From positions 4,340,001 to 4,404,000 of the forward strand of contig NZ_CDGG01000001.1 in the NCBI RefSeq assembly GCF_000821065.1: a stretch of 64,000 nt of DNA, read 5' to 3'. Of this stretch, positions 9,046 to 18,477 are shown piece after piece; the stretch's first letter is position 1, and every line of letters begins with the position of its first letter. This stretch comes from Oceanobacillus oncorhynchi (lineage in GTDB: Bacteria; Bacillota; Bacilli; Bacillales; Amphibacillaceae). A program made the position numbers and the translations under genes. A model generated the notes under the pieces. The model ran no database searches, had not been told where the DNA came from, and worked only from the letters and a program-made list of their open reading frames with translations.

Positions 9046-10401
9046 TTAACGTAATTGTTCTAAAAATGTTTCAAATTTCATTCCTCTTGATGCTTTCAGC
9101 AAAATAAGGTTTTCCGGTTTCAGATATTGTTCAATCTGATTCACCAGCTCCTGCTTATCCTGCAAGTGGACAGCAATCAGCTCCGTACCTTTCTTTTTTA
9201 ATTCGTCATGTATGTAATGCGAATGATTACCATACGTATACACTGCTGTAATATCAGAATGAATAACATCTGCAATTCCGCGATGAAATTCTTCTGCATA
9301 ATCACCAAGCTCTAAAATATCACCTAATACAAGTATTTTATGCTGATAGCCTTTCATTTCTTCGACTACTTGAATCGATGCTTTCATAGATGCAGGAGAA
9401 GCATTATAAGCATCATTAATAATCGTAATACCATTTTTGCCTGTATGCTTTTCAAAGCGCATTTTCGTCATTTCTAATTGTCCGAACGCTTTCTGGATTG
9501 TTTCAGGAGCTATTCCCATCCCGGATGCCAGTTGAATAACATAAGCGGCATTTTTTGCGTGATGCTTTCCTAAGAGCGGGATCTGGTAAGTTTTCTCTCC
9601 TGCATCAAAGGTTGTCGTTTCTTCCTCTACGGTGATATTGCGAACCACTACATCATTGTCTTCACTGAAGCCGACCCGTGTTTTAGCTACAGGCACAGCT
9701 GCATCTGTTAACAGCGGTTCGTCCCCATCAATAACCAATGTACCCTCTGGCTTGATACCCGACACAATTTCTAATTTGGCTTTGGCTATTCCTTCTTTAG
9801 AGCCTAAATTTTCAATATGCTGCCCATCAATATTGGTAATAATCGCCTGATTCGGCTCCCCGATCTTACTCAACATCTCGATTTCTCCAAAATGGTTCAT
9901 CCCCATTTCAAGAATCAGCACTTCTGTTTTCCGGTCCATCGATAAAATCGTCAATGGGAGCCCGATATGATTATTGAAATTCCCCTTTGTAGCATGGGTT
10001 TTAAACGTTGTCTGCATGACAGCATTAGTCAGGTCCTTCGTCGTTGTTTTCCCATTTGATCCGGTAATCCCAATAACAGTCGGGTTGACGTCCTTCCGAT
10101 ACGCAACAGCCAGCTCCTGTAATGCTTTTACAGTGTCCTCTACAAATAATATCAGCAGAGAGTCAGGAAGATTTGACGGAAGCGGCTTTTCTTTCTGCCA
10201 AAAGGCTGCTGCTGCCCCGTTCTCCACTGCTCCGCCAATAAATTGATGTCCATCAAACCGTTCACCAGCAATTGGTACATAGAGCCCGTGGTTTGTATTC
10301 ACCCGGCTATCATGGACTACTTCATGAATTTCTAAATCAGCGGAGACGTTCCCTTGATGCCGGGGGAATAATTTCATTAATTGTGATGCAGTAAATAACA
10401 T
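9046..10401 (-). CDS. murF: UDP-N-acetylmuramoyl-tripeptide--D-alanyl-D-alanine ligase
   Basis: Mur ligase of 451 aa that adds D-Ala-D-Ala to complete the UDP-MurNAc pentapeptide. It carries the P-loop GITGSNGKTTTKDL at about 111-124, ILEMGMNHFGEIEML near 160 and the NDAYNASPASM motif near 322. It starts three bases after the murE stop, with GGGGAG in the end of murE as ribosome binding site, so the two are translationally linked. In B. subtilis murF lies elsewhere (near ddl), so its presence between murE and mraY is the more general bacterial dcw order. Confidence 0.97.
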   Translation of the reverse strand: MLFTASQLMKLFPRHQGNVSADLEIHEVVHDSRVNTNHGLYVPIAGERFDGHQFIGGAVENGAAAAFWQKEKPLPSNLPDSLLILFVEDTVKALQELAVAYRKDVNPTVIGITGSNGKTTTKDLTNAVMQTTFKTHATKGNFNNHIGLPLTILSMDRKTEVLILEMGMNHFGEIEMLSKIGEPNQAIITNIDGQHIENLGSKEGIAKAKLEIVSGIKPEGTLVIDGDEPLLTDAAVPVAKTRVGFSEDNDVVVRNITVEEETTTFDAGEKTYQIPLLGKHHAKNAAYVIQLASGMGIAPETIQKAFGQLEMTKMRFEKHTGKNGITIINDAYNASPASMKASIQVVEEMKGYQHKILVLGDILELGDYAEEFHRGIADVIHSDITAVYTYGNHSHYIHDELKKKGTELIAVHLQDKQELVNQIEQYLKPENLILLKASRGMKFETFLEQLR

Positions 10402-10404
10402 CTT

Positions 10405-11886
10405 TTACTCCCCTTTCTCTTTAATTGCTTCCCGGGCAATTTGACGATCGTCGAAATCAAATTTTTTCTTGCCGATGATTTGATAGGTTTCATGTCCCTT
10501 GCCCGCAATCAAAATAATATCATCCTTTTGAGCAAGCTTCACCGCATGCTTAATGGCTTCTGTCCGGTCCACAATTACTTCAAAGGTTGCTTCCTCTTCC
10601 GTTAAATGACTTGTCATATCATCAAGGATTTGCACCGGGTCTTCTGTACGCGGATTATCGGATGTGAACAGCGCATGGTCTGCATACTTAACAGCAACAT
10701 CCGCCATTAACGGCCGTTTAGTACGGTCGCGGTCCCCACCGCAGCCCACAACTACATACACTTTACGCTCTGCAAATTCCTTGCTCGATTGAAGCACATT
10801 TTCTAATGAATCCGGTGTATGCGCAAAATCAACAATGACAGAAAAATCTTGACCTTCATTAATTGGTTCAAACCGGCCATCTACCCCTTTTGTATTCTCC
10901 AGGGCTTCTTTAATCACATCTAAATCCACCTTCGATGCGATAGCAGCGCCGCTCGCCGCAAGCATATTATACACATTGAACATGCCGATTAAACCAGTTT
11001 TAATATGGACTGTGCCTATTGGAGTCACAAGGTTAAATGCCACACCGGCAGGAGAAAGCATAATATTTTTTGCCATTATATCCGCATCCTGCTTGCAGCT
11101 GTAAGTTAATACCTGCTGCGCTGTACTTCGTTTTAATAAGTCGCTTGAAGCATCATCCTCGTTGATAATTGCATATTTTTTCTTCCCTTGATGATAGTCA
11201 TTCCCTAAACCGGCAAAGAGAAGACTCTTCGCCCGCAAATAATCATCCATATCTTTATGATAATCGAGATGATCCTGCGACAGATTTGTAAAAATACCAA
11301 TGTCATAATCACAGCCAAAAACTCTTCCCATGTCTAAAGCATGCGAAGAAACCTCCATAATAACCTGGTCTGTTTCTTTTTTTTGCATTTGATGAAAGAT
11401 GCGATTTAACTCTAATGCATCAGGTGTCGTATTATTTACTGGAAATGTTTCATCGCCAATTTTCACTTGGATGCTGCCAATGACACCCGATTTCTTACCC
11501 TGTTTTTCAAAAATAGTATCTAATAAATAGGTCGTGGTTGTTTTACCATTTGTGCCGGTAACCCCAATCAGCGGAAATTTCGTTGTTGGATAATCATAGT
11601 ATGCGGCTGACAGCATCGCCAAGGCACGTCCCGTGTCTCTGACCCGGATAAGTGGAATATCACCGCTGACGTTTACGTCCCTGGAAATAACTGCAGCCGC
11701 AGCACCTTTGTCTATCGCTTGCTGCAGAAAATTATGACCGTCCACAGTATAGCCTTCAATACAGACAAATAAGCTCCCCGGCTCTACTTTTCTGGAGTCC
11801 ATTTCTACATTGACAATATTTATATCTTTAATAGATTCTGATGTTTGATAGAATTCGATTCCATCCAATAATTCTTTTAGTCTCAT
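10405..11886 (-). CDS. murE: UDP-MurNAc-tripeptide synthetase MurE (meso-DAP type)
   Basis: Mur ligase of 493 aa adding the third stem-peptide residue. The P-loop GVTGTNGKTTTTYLL lies at about 108-122, and VMEVSSHALDMGRV and TNLSQDHLDYHK follow. The specificity motif TSDNPRTEDP near 407 contains DNPR, the known signature for meso-diaminopimelate rather than lysine enzymes, so the peptidoglycan should be DAP-type. The start has AGGGTG six bases upstream. It lies 152 bp after spoVD; that gap contains an imperfect TAAGAGG/CCTCTTA inverted repeat (about 11949-12005). Confidence 0.97.
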   Translation of the reverse strand: MRLKELLDGIEFYQTSESIKDINIVNVEMDSRKVEPGSLFVCIEGYTVDGHNFLQQAIDKGAAAAVISRDVNVSGDIPLIRVRDTGRALAMLSAAYYDYPTTKFPLIGVTGTNGKTTTTYLLDTIFEKQGKKSGVIGSIQVKIGDETFPVNNTTPDALELNRIFHQMQKKETDQVIMEVSSHALDMGRVFGCDYDIGIFTNLSQDHLDYHKDMDDYLRAKSLLFAGLGNDYHQGKKKYAIINEDDASSDLLKRSTAQQVLTYSCKQDADIMAKNIMLSPAGVAFNLVTPIGTVHIKTGLIGMFNVYNMLAASGAAIASKVDLDVIKEALENTKGVDGRFEPINEGQDFSVIVDFAHTPDSLENVLQSSKEFAERKVYVVVGCGGDRDRTKRPLMADVAVKYADHALFTSDNPRTEDPVQILDDMTSHLTEEEATFEVIVDRTEAIKHAVKLAQKDDIILIAGKGHETYQIIGKKKFDFDDRQIAREAIKEKGE

Positions 11887-12038
11887 TTTTTACACCCTAT
11901 TTCTGTTCTTTTCCTTTTAATGTATTCTCGAAAAAACTATCGTTTAAGAGGGTTGTCATGAATGTTCTGTTCACATTTTTGCTGGACTTGTTAAACATCC
12001 TCTTACAACAGAATCTATTATAGCAAATTTTTAACGAT

Positions 12039-13973
12039 TTAACGATTATTTTTATGACCTAATATTAATCGAATCGTACTTCCAGATTCCAGCATTGTTC
12101 CCGCACTTGGGGATTGATCAATGATTTCATCCCCTTCACCGTTTACTTCAATGGAAAGATCTAACGGATATTCCGCCAGTTTATCTGTACTTTCACCTAT
12201 AAAATCCGGTACTTCAATTTTAGGCTGGTCCGGCCAGGCATATTCTTTTTCTAATCCATCTGTCCGCGGTTCTACATTCATCGCCCGCAGGCTGTCACCA
12301 ATAATCGTTCCGACAACTGGCGCAGCAACAACACCGCCGAATTGAATCGTATCCTTTGGATTATCGACAGCAAGATAAACAACAATTTCCGGATCGTCCG
12401 CCGGTGCAAAGCCAATAAAGGATACAATATAGTTATTTTCTAAATATCCGCCGTTCGGTCCTACCTTTTGAGCGGTCCCCGTTTTCCCGCCGACACGATA
12501 TCCATCGACATAAGCAGGTCTTCCTGTTCCCTGAGCAACTACTGTCTCTAAGGTTTCCCGAATCGTTTCGGAGGTCTCCTGGGAGATAACCTGTTCCTTT
12601 AACTGCGGCTCATAGGTTTCAACCGCTTCTCCGGTCACAGGGTCCACCCATTCTTTCGCAATCATCGGTTCGTATAAATAACCGCCGTTTACCGTTGCTG
12701 CAACAGCCATCACCTGCTGAATCGGCGTTACCGAAACACCCTGTCCAAAGGATGTGGTTGCCAGCTCCACAGGACCGACATTTTCTGGTTTAAATAGGAT
12801 TCCGTTTCCTTCTCCCTGCAAATCAATCCCTGTCTTCCTCCCAAAACCAAAAGCATCAATATAAGAAAAAAGCTTTTCCGTACCAAGCATTTGTCCTAAA
12901 TTAACAAATCCCGGGTTACAGGAATTCTGAACAACCTCAAGATACGACTGATCTCCATGCCCACCGCGTTTCCAGCAATGAATCGTTGCTCCGCCGACTT
13001 TAATATCGCCATCATCGTAAAAACGATCTTTTTCTAAATCAACGACTCCCTCTTCTAAAGCAGCAGCTAACGTAATGATTTTAAAGGTTGACCCTGGCTC
13101 ATAGGTGCTCCAAATAGGCAAATTCCTGCCAAATATAGATGCATCCACGTCCTGATAATTTTCCGGATCAAAATTGGGACGGCTGGACATCCCCAGCACA
13201 CCGCCTGTTTTAGGGTCAACTGCAATGGCCATCGCCCCATCCGGATTATATTCCGCTACAATCTGGTCTAACTCTCTTTCCATAATGGTGGTTACTTTGT
13301 TATTAATCGTTGTTTTTAAATTCAAACCATCTTTTGGAGATGTATATTCGTCTGCCAGCTGCTCTAATCTTCCACCTTTGGCATCGGAATAAAATGACAG
13401 CCTCCCATTTTCTCCTTTTAATTTATCATCATAGTACAATTCAAGTCCCATTAACCCCTGATTATCAATCCCTGTAAATCCGAGCACATGTGATAAAGCA
13501 CTGTTATTTGGATAGTGACGCTTGGAATCCTTCGCTAAATAAACACCATCCAAATCCAGTTCTCGAATCGCCTGTTCCTGCTCATTATTTATTTTAATAC
13601 CTTCAGGGCGCACCATCACACTGGATGAATTCTGTGTAACTAATTCCAGCATTCTGTCCTCTGGCACGTCAAGGACCTCCCCCAGAAGCTTCGCTGTATT
13701 TTCTGGTTCTTTAATTTGCCGCGGCATCAGTAATACCGTAGGAGCAGTTACATTCTCTGCAAGGATTTCTCCCTCCGAATCAAGGATATACCCTCTTTCT
13801 GCAGCAAAAGTGATATCTCTTGTCCATAAATCATTGGCACTGTCAGATAAATCATCACTTAATACCAGTTGAACATAGGCTAATCTTGCAATAATAACCA
13901 GAAAAATTAAAATCGCAAATAAAAAAACAGTAATCATTCGTTTTTTTATGATAATGGTGGATGCGCGTTTCAT
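12039..13973 (-). CDS. spoVD: SpoVD, sporulation-specific penicillin-binding protein
   Basis: Class B PBP transpeptidase of 644 aa for spore cortex, normally partner of SpoVE. One N-terminal membrane helix (about 15-36) precedes the PBP dimer domain. The transpeptidase domain has STFK inside YEPGSTFKIIT, an S-x-N motif as NSCNPGF, and KTGTAQKVG. One PASTA domain ends the protein (EVPDFIGESTDKLAEYPL onward), as in Bacillus SpoVD. The start is the ATG at 13973 with AAAGGAG seven bases away; an upstream extension to 14036 lacks a signal. A strong terminator separates it from pbpB, so it should have its own, probably sporulation, promoter. Confidence 0.94.
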   Translation of the reverse strand: MKRASTIIIKKRMITVFLFAILIFLVIIARLAYVQLVLSDDLSDSANDLWTRDITFAAERGYILDSEGEILAENVTAPTVLLMPRQIKEPENTAKLLGEVLDVPEDRMLELVTQNSSSVMVRPEGIKINNEQEQAIRELDLDGVYLAKDSKRHYPNNSALSHVLGFTGIDNQGLMGLELYYDDKLKGENGRLSFYSDAKGGRLEQLADEYTSPKDGLNLKTTINNKVTTIMERELDQIVAEYNPDGAMAIAVDPKTGGVLGMSSRPNFDPENYQDVDASIFGRNLPIWSTYEPGSTFKIITLAAALEEGVVDLEKDRFYDDGDIKVGGATIHCWKRGGHGDQSYLEVVQNSCNPGFVNLGQMLGTEKLFSYIDAFGFGRKTGIDLQGEGNGILFKPENVGPVELATTSFGQGVSVTPIQQVMAVAATVNGGYLYEPMIAKEWVDPVTGEAVETYEPQLKEQVISQETSETIRETLETVVAQGTGRPAYVDGYRVGGKTGTAQKVGPNGGYLENNYIVSFIGFAPADDPEIVVYLAVDNPKDTIQFGGVVAAPVVGTIIGDSLRAMNVEPRTDGLEKEYAWPDQPKIEVPDFIGESTDKLAEYPLDLSIEVNGEGDEIIDQSPSAGTMLESGSTIRLILGHKNNR

Positions 13974-14114
13974 GAAAGAACTCCTTTCAACCTGCTTTGT
14001 ATCCACTATATGAATGTAAAAAATGGAATAGAACAAGCTATCTTTTCTACTTGTCCCTCATGTATTTCTATTGAGAACAGATTCTCCTAAACTTAGGCTT
14101 ATAGTATGACTGTC

Positions 14115-14162
14115 GTAAAAAAAGGCTTGCTGAAAAAGTAATCCTTTTTTCAGCAAGCCTTC
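14115..14162 (-). terminator. Terminator between pbpB and spoVD
   Basis: AAGGCTTGCTGAAAAA (14122-14137) pairs with TTTTTCAGCAAGCCT (14146-14160), followed on the minus strand by seven T residues. It lies just past the pbpB stop and splits vegetative mraZ-rsmH-ftsL-pbpB transcription from spoVD. Confidence 0.88.
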
Positions 14163-14165
14163 TCT

Positions 14166-16439
14166 CTATTCCTCTTCAGTTTCTTCGTTCCCTGCTTCGT
14201 CGTTGTTATTTCCTTCTTCTGTTTCCTCTTCACCTGCATTATCATCATCATTTTCATCAGATGATTCTCCGGAAGGAACTTCTAATTCAAAACCTAAATA
14301 GTCACCTTCCTGAATCGGTTTTCCAACTTCGATACCCTGTGAAGTGACATAACCATTACCGAATCTTTCTGTCTGCAGATTCAGCAGATCAGCAAAGCTC
14401 ATCACTTCTCTTAACGACCATCCTGTTATATCAGGCATTGTTGGTTCATCTGTAAGCAACAGAACTTTTTCATTTGGCAGTATTCTCTCTCCTGCTTCCA
14501 CATTACTGGCAACAATGGTTTCTCCCTCGCCAATCAGAATTGGCTGGACTCCTTGTTCCTCTAATTCAGACTGAACACTTTCTGCAGATTGCTCTGCTAC
14601 TTCAGGGAATTCCACCTCTTGAATCTTGTTAGATTCATCTTCTTCGGGCTCTACATCTAAATAATGAAGACTATTTTCAACTACATTATTAAAGATAAAC
14701 GCAAGCGGGGCGGAACCTGATTCTGTATCCTCCAATTCCGGCTGCTGAATAGATACATAAACCATTAACTGAGGATCATCCATTGGAGCCATCCCTAAAA
14801 AGGAAAACACATGATTTTCTTTTCCAGTTAAATAGCCGCCGCCTTCAGGGTCCGGCATTTGTGCGGTTCCAGTTTTGCCTCCAACCACATAATCATCTAA
14901 TTTATATGGGGCGCCGGTTCCATCCTCATCATTCACTACAGAAGCAAGCAATTCTTTCATTTCTTCCGCAGTTTCCGGTGAAATTGGCTGACCGGTGTAT
15001 TCTGCTTCGGTTTCTTCCAGTACATTGTTTGTCGTAGAATCAACAATTTTATCCACTACATACGGCTTTACCATTTGTCCGTCATTTGCGATGGCTGAAG
15101 CAGCTCTCATCTGCTGTATCGGGGTAACAGTTGTCCCTTGACCAAAAGCCGTTCTTAACTTCTCTGATGGCCAATTATATTGTATCCGGCCGACAGATTC
15201 ATCAGGAAGGTCAATTCCGGTAGTTTCTTCAAAACCGAACGCCTGGATATATTCATAGAATTCATCTGCGCCAATATCTTCCCAAAGCAATTTAGAAGCT
15301 GCTACGTTGGAAGAACGCATAAAGCCTTCATCGTAGGAAATCGTCCCCCATCCTTCTCCTTGATTATGATCTCTGATTTCCTCAATTCTTTCATTGGGCT
15401 GATACGTTCCCGATTCAAATGTATCTTCTCCATTATAGACACCTTCTTCAATCGCTGCTGCCCAAGTAAATATTTTAAATGTTGATCCCGGCTCAAATGG
15501 AGAAGAAATCGGATCATTATACCAGTTCTCTACATTTTCAGGGCTATTTGGGTTAAAACTTGGCCGTGTACTCATCGCCATAATCTCACCCGTTTTTGGA
15601 TCCATAATAATTGCATTCATTTTCACAGGATTATATTGTTCATCTACCTGTGTCATTAAATCCTCCAGCAAGGTTTGGATTTTTTGATCAATGGTTAAAT
15701 AAACCTGATCCCCATCCTCCGGCTCTTGAATAATTTCATCAGGATCCAATAGTTTGCTGTTAAAACGGTCACGCTGATAGGAAATAAATCCATCCTTTCC
15801 TCCAAGGACCTCATTCATGACATTTTCCATTCCAGTTACACCGGTGATGCTGTGTTCAATGCCATCCTCGGTTTCTTCTTCCACTTCGCGGGCAAAACCA
15901 ATAATATGTGAAGCAAACATACCATTTGGATAATACCGCATCGGCTCTTCGTCAAAGTAGATACCTGGAATTTCTGCTTCTTCAATGGCTTCTTTTTCTT
16001 GTTGAGACAGCTGACGTCCCAGCTGACCAAATTCAACCTGAAATCTCTCCGCCTCTACCGCTTCATCCAGTATCCCTTTTATTTCACTTTCATCCTCATC
16101 TAAAATAGATGCCAATTCTTCCGCTGTTTCCTCCGTGTCTGAAACGTGCAGGGCTTCCGGTGAATTTTCTGAGTATCCTTCATCTAAGATGGCGTACATC
16201 CGATACGCCGGACGGTCATAAGCTAATACCATGCCATTCTTATCCATGATTTGCCCACGCTCTGCATTCATCTTATAGGAGGTTGTCCGCTGGTTTTCTG
16301 CCCATTCATCCAATGCAACGCCGCTAACTTCACCCGTTGCCTGTATATACATAAACCTGCCTGCAAGCACAAGGAATAAAGCAACGAAAACTAGCATATA
16401 AATGCTAGCCATGACATTTGCCGTCTTATTTTTTTTCAT
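14166..16439 (-). CDS. pbpB: Penicillin-binding protein 2B (FtsI), septal transpeptidase
   Basis: Essential class B PBP of about 757 aa that cross-links septal peptidoglycan with FtsW. A membrane helix lies near residues 11-30, followed by the dimerisation domain. The catalytic motifs are FEPGSTFKIFT (serine), MRSSNVAAS and GGKTGTAQM. Two C-terminal PASTA domains follow (KIQEVEFPEVAEQSAESV, then TMPDITGWSLREVMSFADLL). The final 35 residues are extremely acidic (D, E and N). An ATG at 16439 and a TTG at 16445 share an AAGGGG ribosome binding site. It follows ftsL by 17 bp. Confidence 0.94.
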   Translation of the reverse strand: MKKNKTANVMASIYMLVFVALFLVLAGRFMYIQATGEVSGVALDEWAENQRTTSYKMNAERGQIMDKNGMVLAYDRPAYRMYAILDEGYSENSPEALHVSDTEETAEELASILDEDESEIKGILDEAVEAERFQVEFGQLGRQLSQQEKEAIEEAEIPGIYFDEEPMRYYPNGMFASHIIGFAREVEEETEDGIEHSITGVTGMENVMNEVLGGKDGFISYQRDRFNSKLLDPDEIIQEPEDGDQVYLTIDQKIQTLLEDLMTQVDEQYNPVKMNAIIMDPKTGEIMAMSTRPSFNPNSPENVENWYNDPISSPFEPGSTFKIFTWAAAIEEGVYNGEDTFESGTYQPNERIEEIRDHNQGEGWGTISYDEGFMRSSNVAASKLLWEDIGADEFYEYIQAFGFEETTGIDLPDESVGRIQYNWPSEKLRTAFGQGTTVTPIQQMRAASAIANDGQMVKPYVVDKIVDSTTNNVLEETEAEYTGQPISPETAEEMKELLASVVNDEDGTGAPYKLDDYVVGGKTGTAQMPDPEGGGYLTGKENHVFSFLGMAPMDDPQLMVYVSIQQPELEDTESGSAPLAFIFNNVVENSLHYLDVEPEEDESNKIQEVEFPEVAEQSAESVQSELEEQGVQPILIGEGETIVASNVEAGERILPNEKVLLLTDEPTMPDITGWSLREVMSFADLLNLQTERFGNGYVTSQGIEVGKPIQEGDYLGFELEVPSGESSDENDDDNAGEEETEEGNNNDEAGNEETEEE

Positions 16440-16456
16440 GTTCAAGAAACCCCTTG

Positions 16457-16831
16457 CTAGTTGTTAACTGTTTCTGCTTGTTTCACTTCCGAATTTTGGA
16501 TTTTTAAACCGTTTTTCTCTGCGATCTCTGTGATTCTCTCTGGACGCGACAGTTCCTCTCTCTCAAAATTTAAGTTTTCATTTACGATTTTTTGCTGATT
16601 TATGGAGTTTTCTAATTGCTGTACTTCCCGATTTAAGCTATCTGTCCCAGAAGCGTAGGAGACCATTCCGATTCCAAATACTAAAATCGCAGCACTGGTA
16701 ACCGAATAAATCACTTTTTCGCCTTTACTGATCCAAGGTGTTTTCTTTACCTTTTTGACTATCGTTTTCGTTTCTTCTTGGGGATTATATTGGGGATTTA
16801 CTTGCCACTTTCTAGCCTGATTTTCACTCAT
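16457..16831 (-). CDS. ftsL: Cell division protein FtsL
   Basis: Small bitopic divisome protein, 124 aa from the ATG at 16831. That ATG overlaps the rsmH stop as TAATG and has AGGGTGG eight bases upstream; a GTG four codons earlier is possible. A charged cytoplasmic part (TKTIVKKVKKTPWISKGEK) precedes one membrane helix (IYSVTSAAILVFGIGMVSYA). A heptad-like coiled coil follows (LNREVQQLENSINQQKIVN), then a conserved C-terminal piece with PERITEIAEKNGLKI. FtsL acts with DivIB and DivIC to activate septal synthesis. Identification rests on position, topology and that C-terminal motif. Confidence 0.93.
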   Translation of the reverse strand: MSENQARKWQVNPQYNPQEETKTIVKKVKKTPWISKGEKVIYSVTSAAILVFGIGMVSYASGTDSLNREVQQLENSINQQKIVNENLNFEREELSRPERITEIAEKNGLKIQNSEVKQAETVNN

Positions 16832-17808
16832 TACTTTTTCCACCCTTCTTCATAACGGAAATCATTATTCCATTCATTTATTTTTTCGACAATCCGCAGC
16901 TTGGCCGAACGCGATCGTCTATTTTCATCCAGCTCATCCGTATGAGCTATTATTGGTTTTCTGGTTATTAATTTAAATGGAGCCTGGTGTGTTTCCGGGA
17001 CAATAGGAAGGTTCCTGGGTACAGGTTTATCTGTACTCCATGTTTTAAAAGCCTGCTTACAAAGACGATCCTCTAATGAATGGAATGTGATGACTGCAAT
17101 TCTTCCATTTACACCTGTCAATTCCGCAGCCTGATGAAGTGCCTGGTTAAACACTTCCAGCTCATCATTTACAGCGATTCTTATCGCCTGGAAAATACGT
17201 TTTGCCGGATGACCGCCTTTTCTTCTGGCGGGTGCAGGTATCGCGTCTTTAATAATATCTACCAGCTCTCCGGTCGTTTCAATCGGTTTTTCCTCTCTTG
17301 CTTTTTCAATTTTACGGGCAATCCCTTTGGAAAATTTCTCCTCACCGTATCGAAAAAAGATAGATACCAATTGTTCATAGGTCCATTCATTTACCACTTG
17401 ATATGCAGTGAGAACCTGAGATTGGTTCATACGCATATCTAATTTTGCATCCTGATGATAGCTGAAACCTCTGTCTGCCTGATCTAATTGCGGGGAAGAA
17501 ACCCCTAAATCAAAAAGAATTCCATCAGCTTGTACCACCCCGAGCTCTGACAGACTTTTTTCCAGCCCTTCAAAATTAGAGTGTATAAATGTAATTTTTT
17601 CTTGATGTATACGTAAGCGTTCCCGGGCAGCTTCTAATGCCTGAATATCTTGATCAAAAGCAAAAAGCCTGCCGTTTTCATTCAATCTTGAGGCAATTTC
17701 TAAGGAATGACCGCCGCCTCCAACCGTACAGTCTACATAAGTACCATCCGGCTTTATTTTTAATCCTTTTATTGTTTCTTCTTTTAAAACACTGTAATGC
17801 TCAAACAT
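16831..17808 (-). CDS. rsmH: 16S rRNA (cytosine(1402)-N(4))-methyltransferase RsmH
   Basis: SAM-dependent methyltransferase (former MraW/YlxA) that modifies C1402 in the ribosomal P site. Family motifs: [13 protein letters not shown] at the start, [13 protein letters not shown] for SAM binding, [41 protein letters not shown] and ITFHSLEDR. The ATG at 17808 (325 aa) is preferred over a frame start at 17820 because the family begins MFxH and GGTGG lies five bases upstream. It is 41 bp after mraZ and overlaps ftsL by one base. Confidence 0.97.
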   Translation of the reverse strand: MFEHYSVLKEETIKGLKIKPDGTYVDCTVGGGGHSLEIASRLNENGRLFAFDQDIQALEAARERLRIHQEKITFIHSNFEGLEKSLSELGVVQADGILFDLGVSSPQLDQADRGFSYHQDAKLDMRMNQSQVLTAYQVVNEWTYEQLVSIFFRYGEEKFSKGIARKIEKAREEKPIETTGELVDIIKDAIPAPARRKGGHPAKRIFQAIRIAVNDELEVFNQALHQAAELTGVNGRIAVITFHSLEDRLCKQAFKTWSTDKPVPRNLPIVPETHQAPFKLITRKPIIAHTDELDENRRSRSAKLRIVEKINEWNNDFRYEEGWKK

Positions 17809-17849
17809 TTTAGCCACCAACTTTTTTATCCTTATAATGCGTGTTCTAA

Positions 17850-18281
17850 TTAAATATCAAAATCCATTAGGTTCTCAGCAATCTCGGCAAACGATTCTTC
17901 AGATTCTTCCACATACGTATTCCAATGATCGCTCGCCCAAAGCTCCACACGATTGGAAACACCAATCACATTGCAATCCTTCTCCAAATTAGCGTAGGTC
18001 CGAAGATTCGCAGGAATATTTATTCTTCCCTGTTTATCCACTTCGCATTCCACAGCACCAGAGAAAAAGAAACGTGTAAAAGCCCGGGCATCCTTTTTAG
18101 TCAGTGGGAGTTGCTTTAACTTTCCTTCTAAAATTTCCCATTCTTGCTTAGGGTATGCGAATAAACATTTATCGAGTCCACGCGTTAATACAAAACTTGT
18201 CCCTAATTCTTCTCTGAACTTGGAAGGGACAATGATTCGTCCTTTTGTATCAATGCTATGCAGGAATTCTCCCATGAACAT
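17850..18281 (-). CDS. mraZ: Transcriptional regulator MraZ
   Basis: Double SpoVT/AbrB-fold protein of 143 aa that binds repeats at its own promoter and controls the dcw operon. Two copies of the DKQGR-type motif are visible ([16 protein letters not shown] near 9 and [15 protein letters not shown] near 80), as is [13 protein letters not shown]. The start MFMGEF at 18281 matches the family and has GGGGG seven bases upstream; a frame extension to 18338 would run through the operator. It is the first gene of the cluster. An MraZ-box-like triple repeat lies 34-56 bases upstream. Confidence 0.96.
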   Translation of the reverse strand: MFMGEFLHSIDTKGRIIVPSKFREELGTSFVLTRGLDKCLFAYPKQEWEILEGKLKQLPLTKKDARAFTRFFFSGAVECEVDKQGRINIPANLRTYANLEKDCNVIGVSNRVELWASDHWNTYVEESEESFAEIAENLMDFDI

Positions 18282-18312
18282 ATAGACGCCCCCTACTTTC
18301 GTAAATTCATAA

Positions 18313-18337
18313 TACCACATCCCCCCACTATGCTCCA
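18313..18337 (-). promoter_or_regulatory. Candidate MraZ operator, three TGG repeats at 10-bp period
   Basis: On the minus strand TGGAG, TGGGG and TGGTA begin at 18337, 18327 and 18317, exactly 10 bp apart. MraZ is known to bind direct TGGGN repeats with 5-nt spacers. The position just upstream of mraZ supports autoregulation. The outer two repeats deviate from TGGGN. Confidence 0.6.
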
Positions 18338-18403
18338 CTATTTCTTCAAAAATATTTTATTTCTCTTTTCCATTGTGTTTTATATCTCTTTTTAAGACAT
18401 GAA

Positions 18404-18438
18404 AAAAAACTGCCGTATCAATAGATAGACAGTTTTTC
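18404..18438 (-). terminator. Terminator after bshC
   Basis: On the minus strand AAAACTGTCTATC and GATACGGCAGTTTT form a stem with one bulge and a TATT loop, followed by eight T residues. It isolates bshC from the dcw cluster. Confidence 0.8.
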
Positions 18439-18450
18439 TTCCAACTATAT

Positions 18451-18475
18451 AGTTGTGGGGGAGAGTTGTGGGGGA
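18451..18475. repeat. Direct repeat AGTTGTGGGGGA x2
   Basis: AGTTGTGGGGGA occurs at 18451-18462 and 18464-18475, a 13-bp period, immediately past the bshC stop. Function unknown. The TGGGG cores recall MraZ boxes, but spacing and orientation differ. Confidence 0.5.
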
Positions 18476-18477
18476 TT

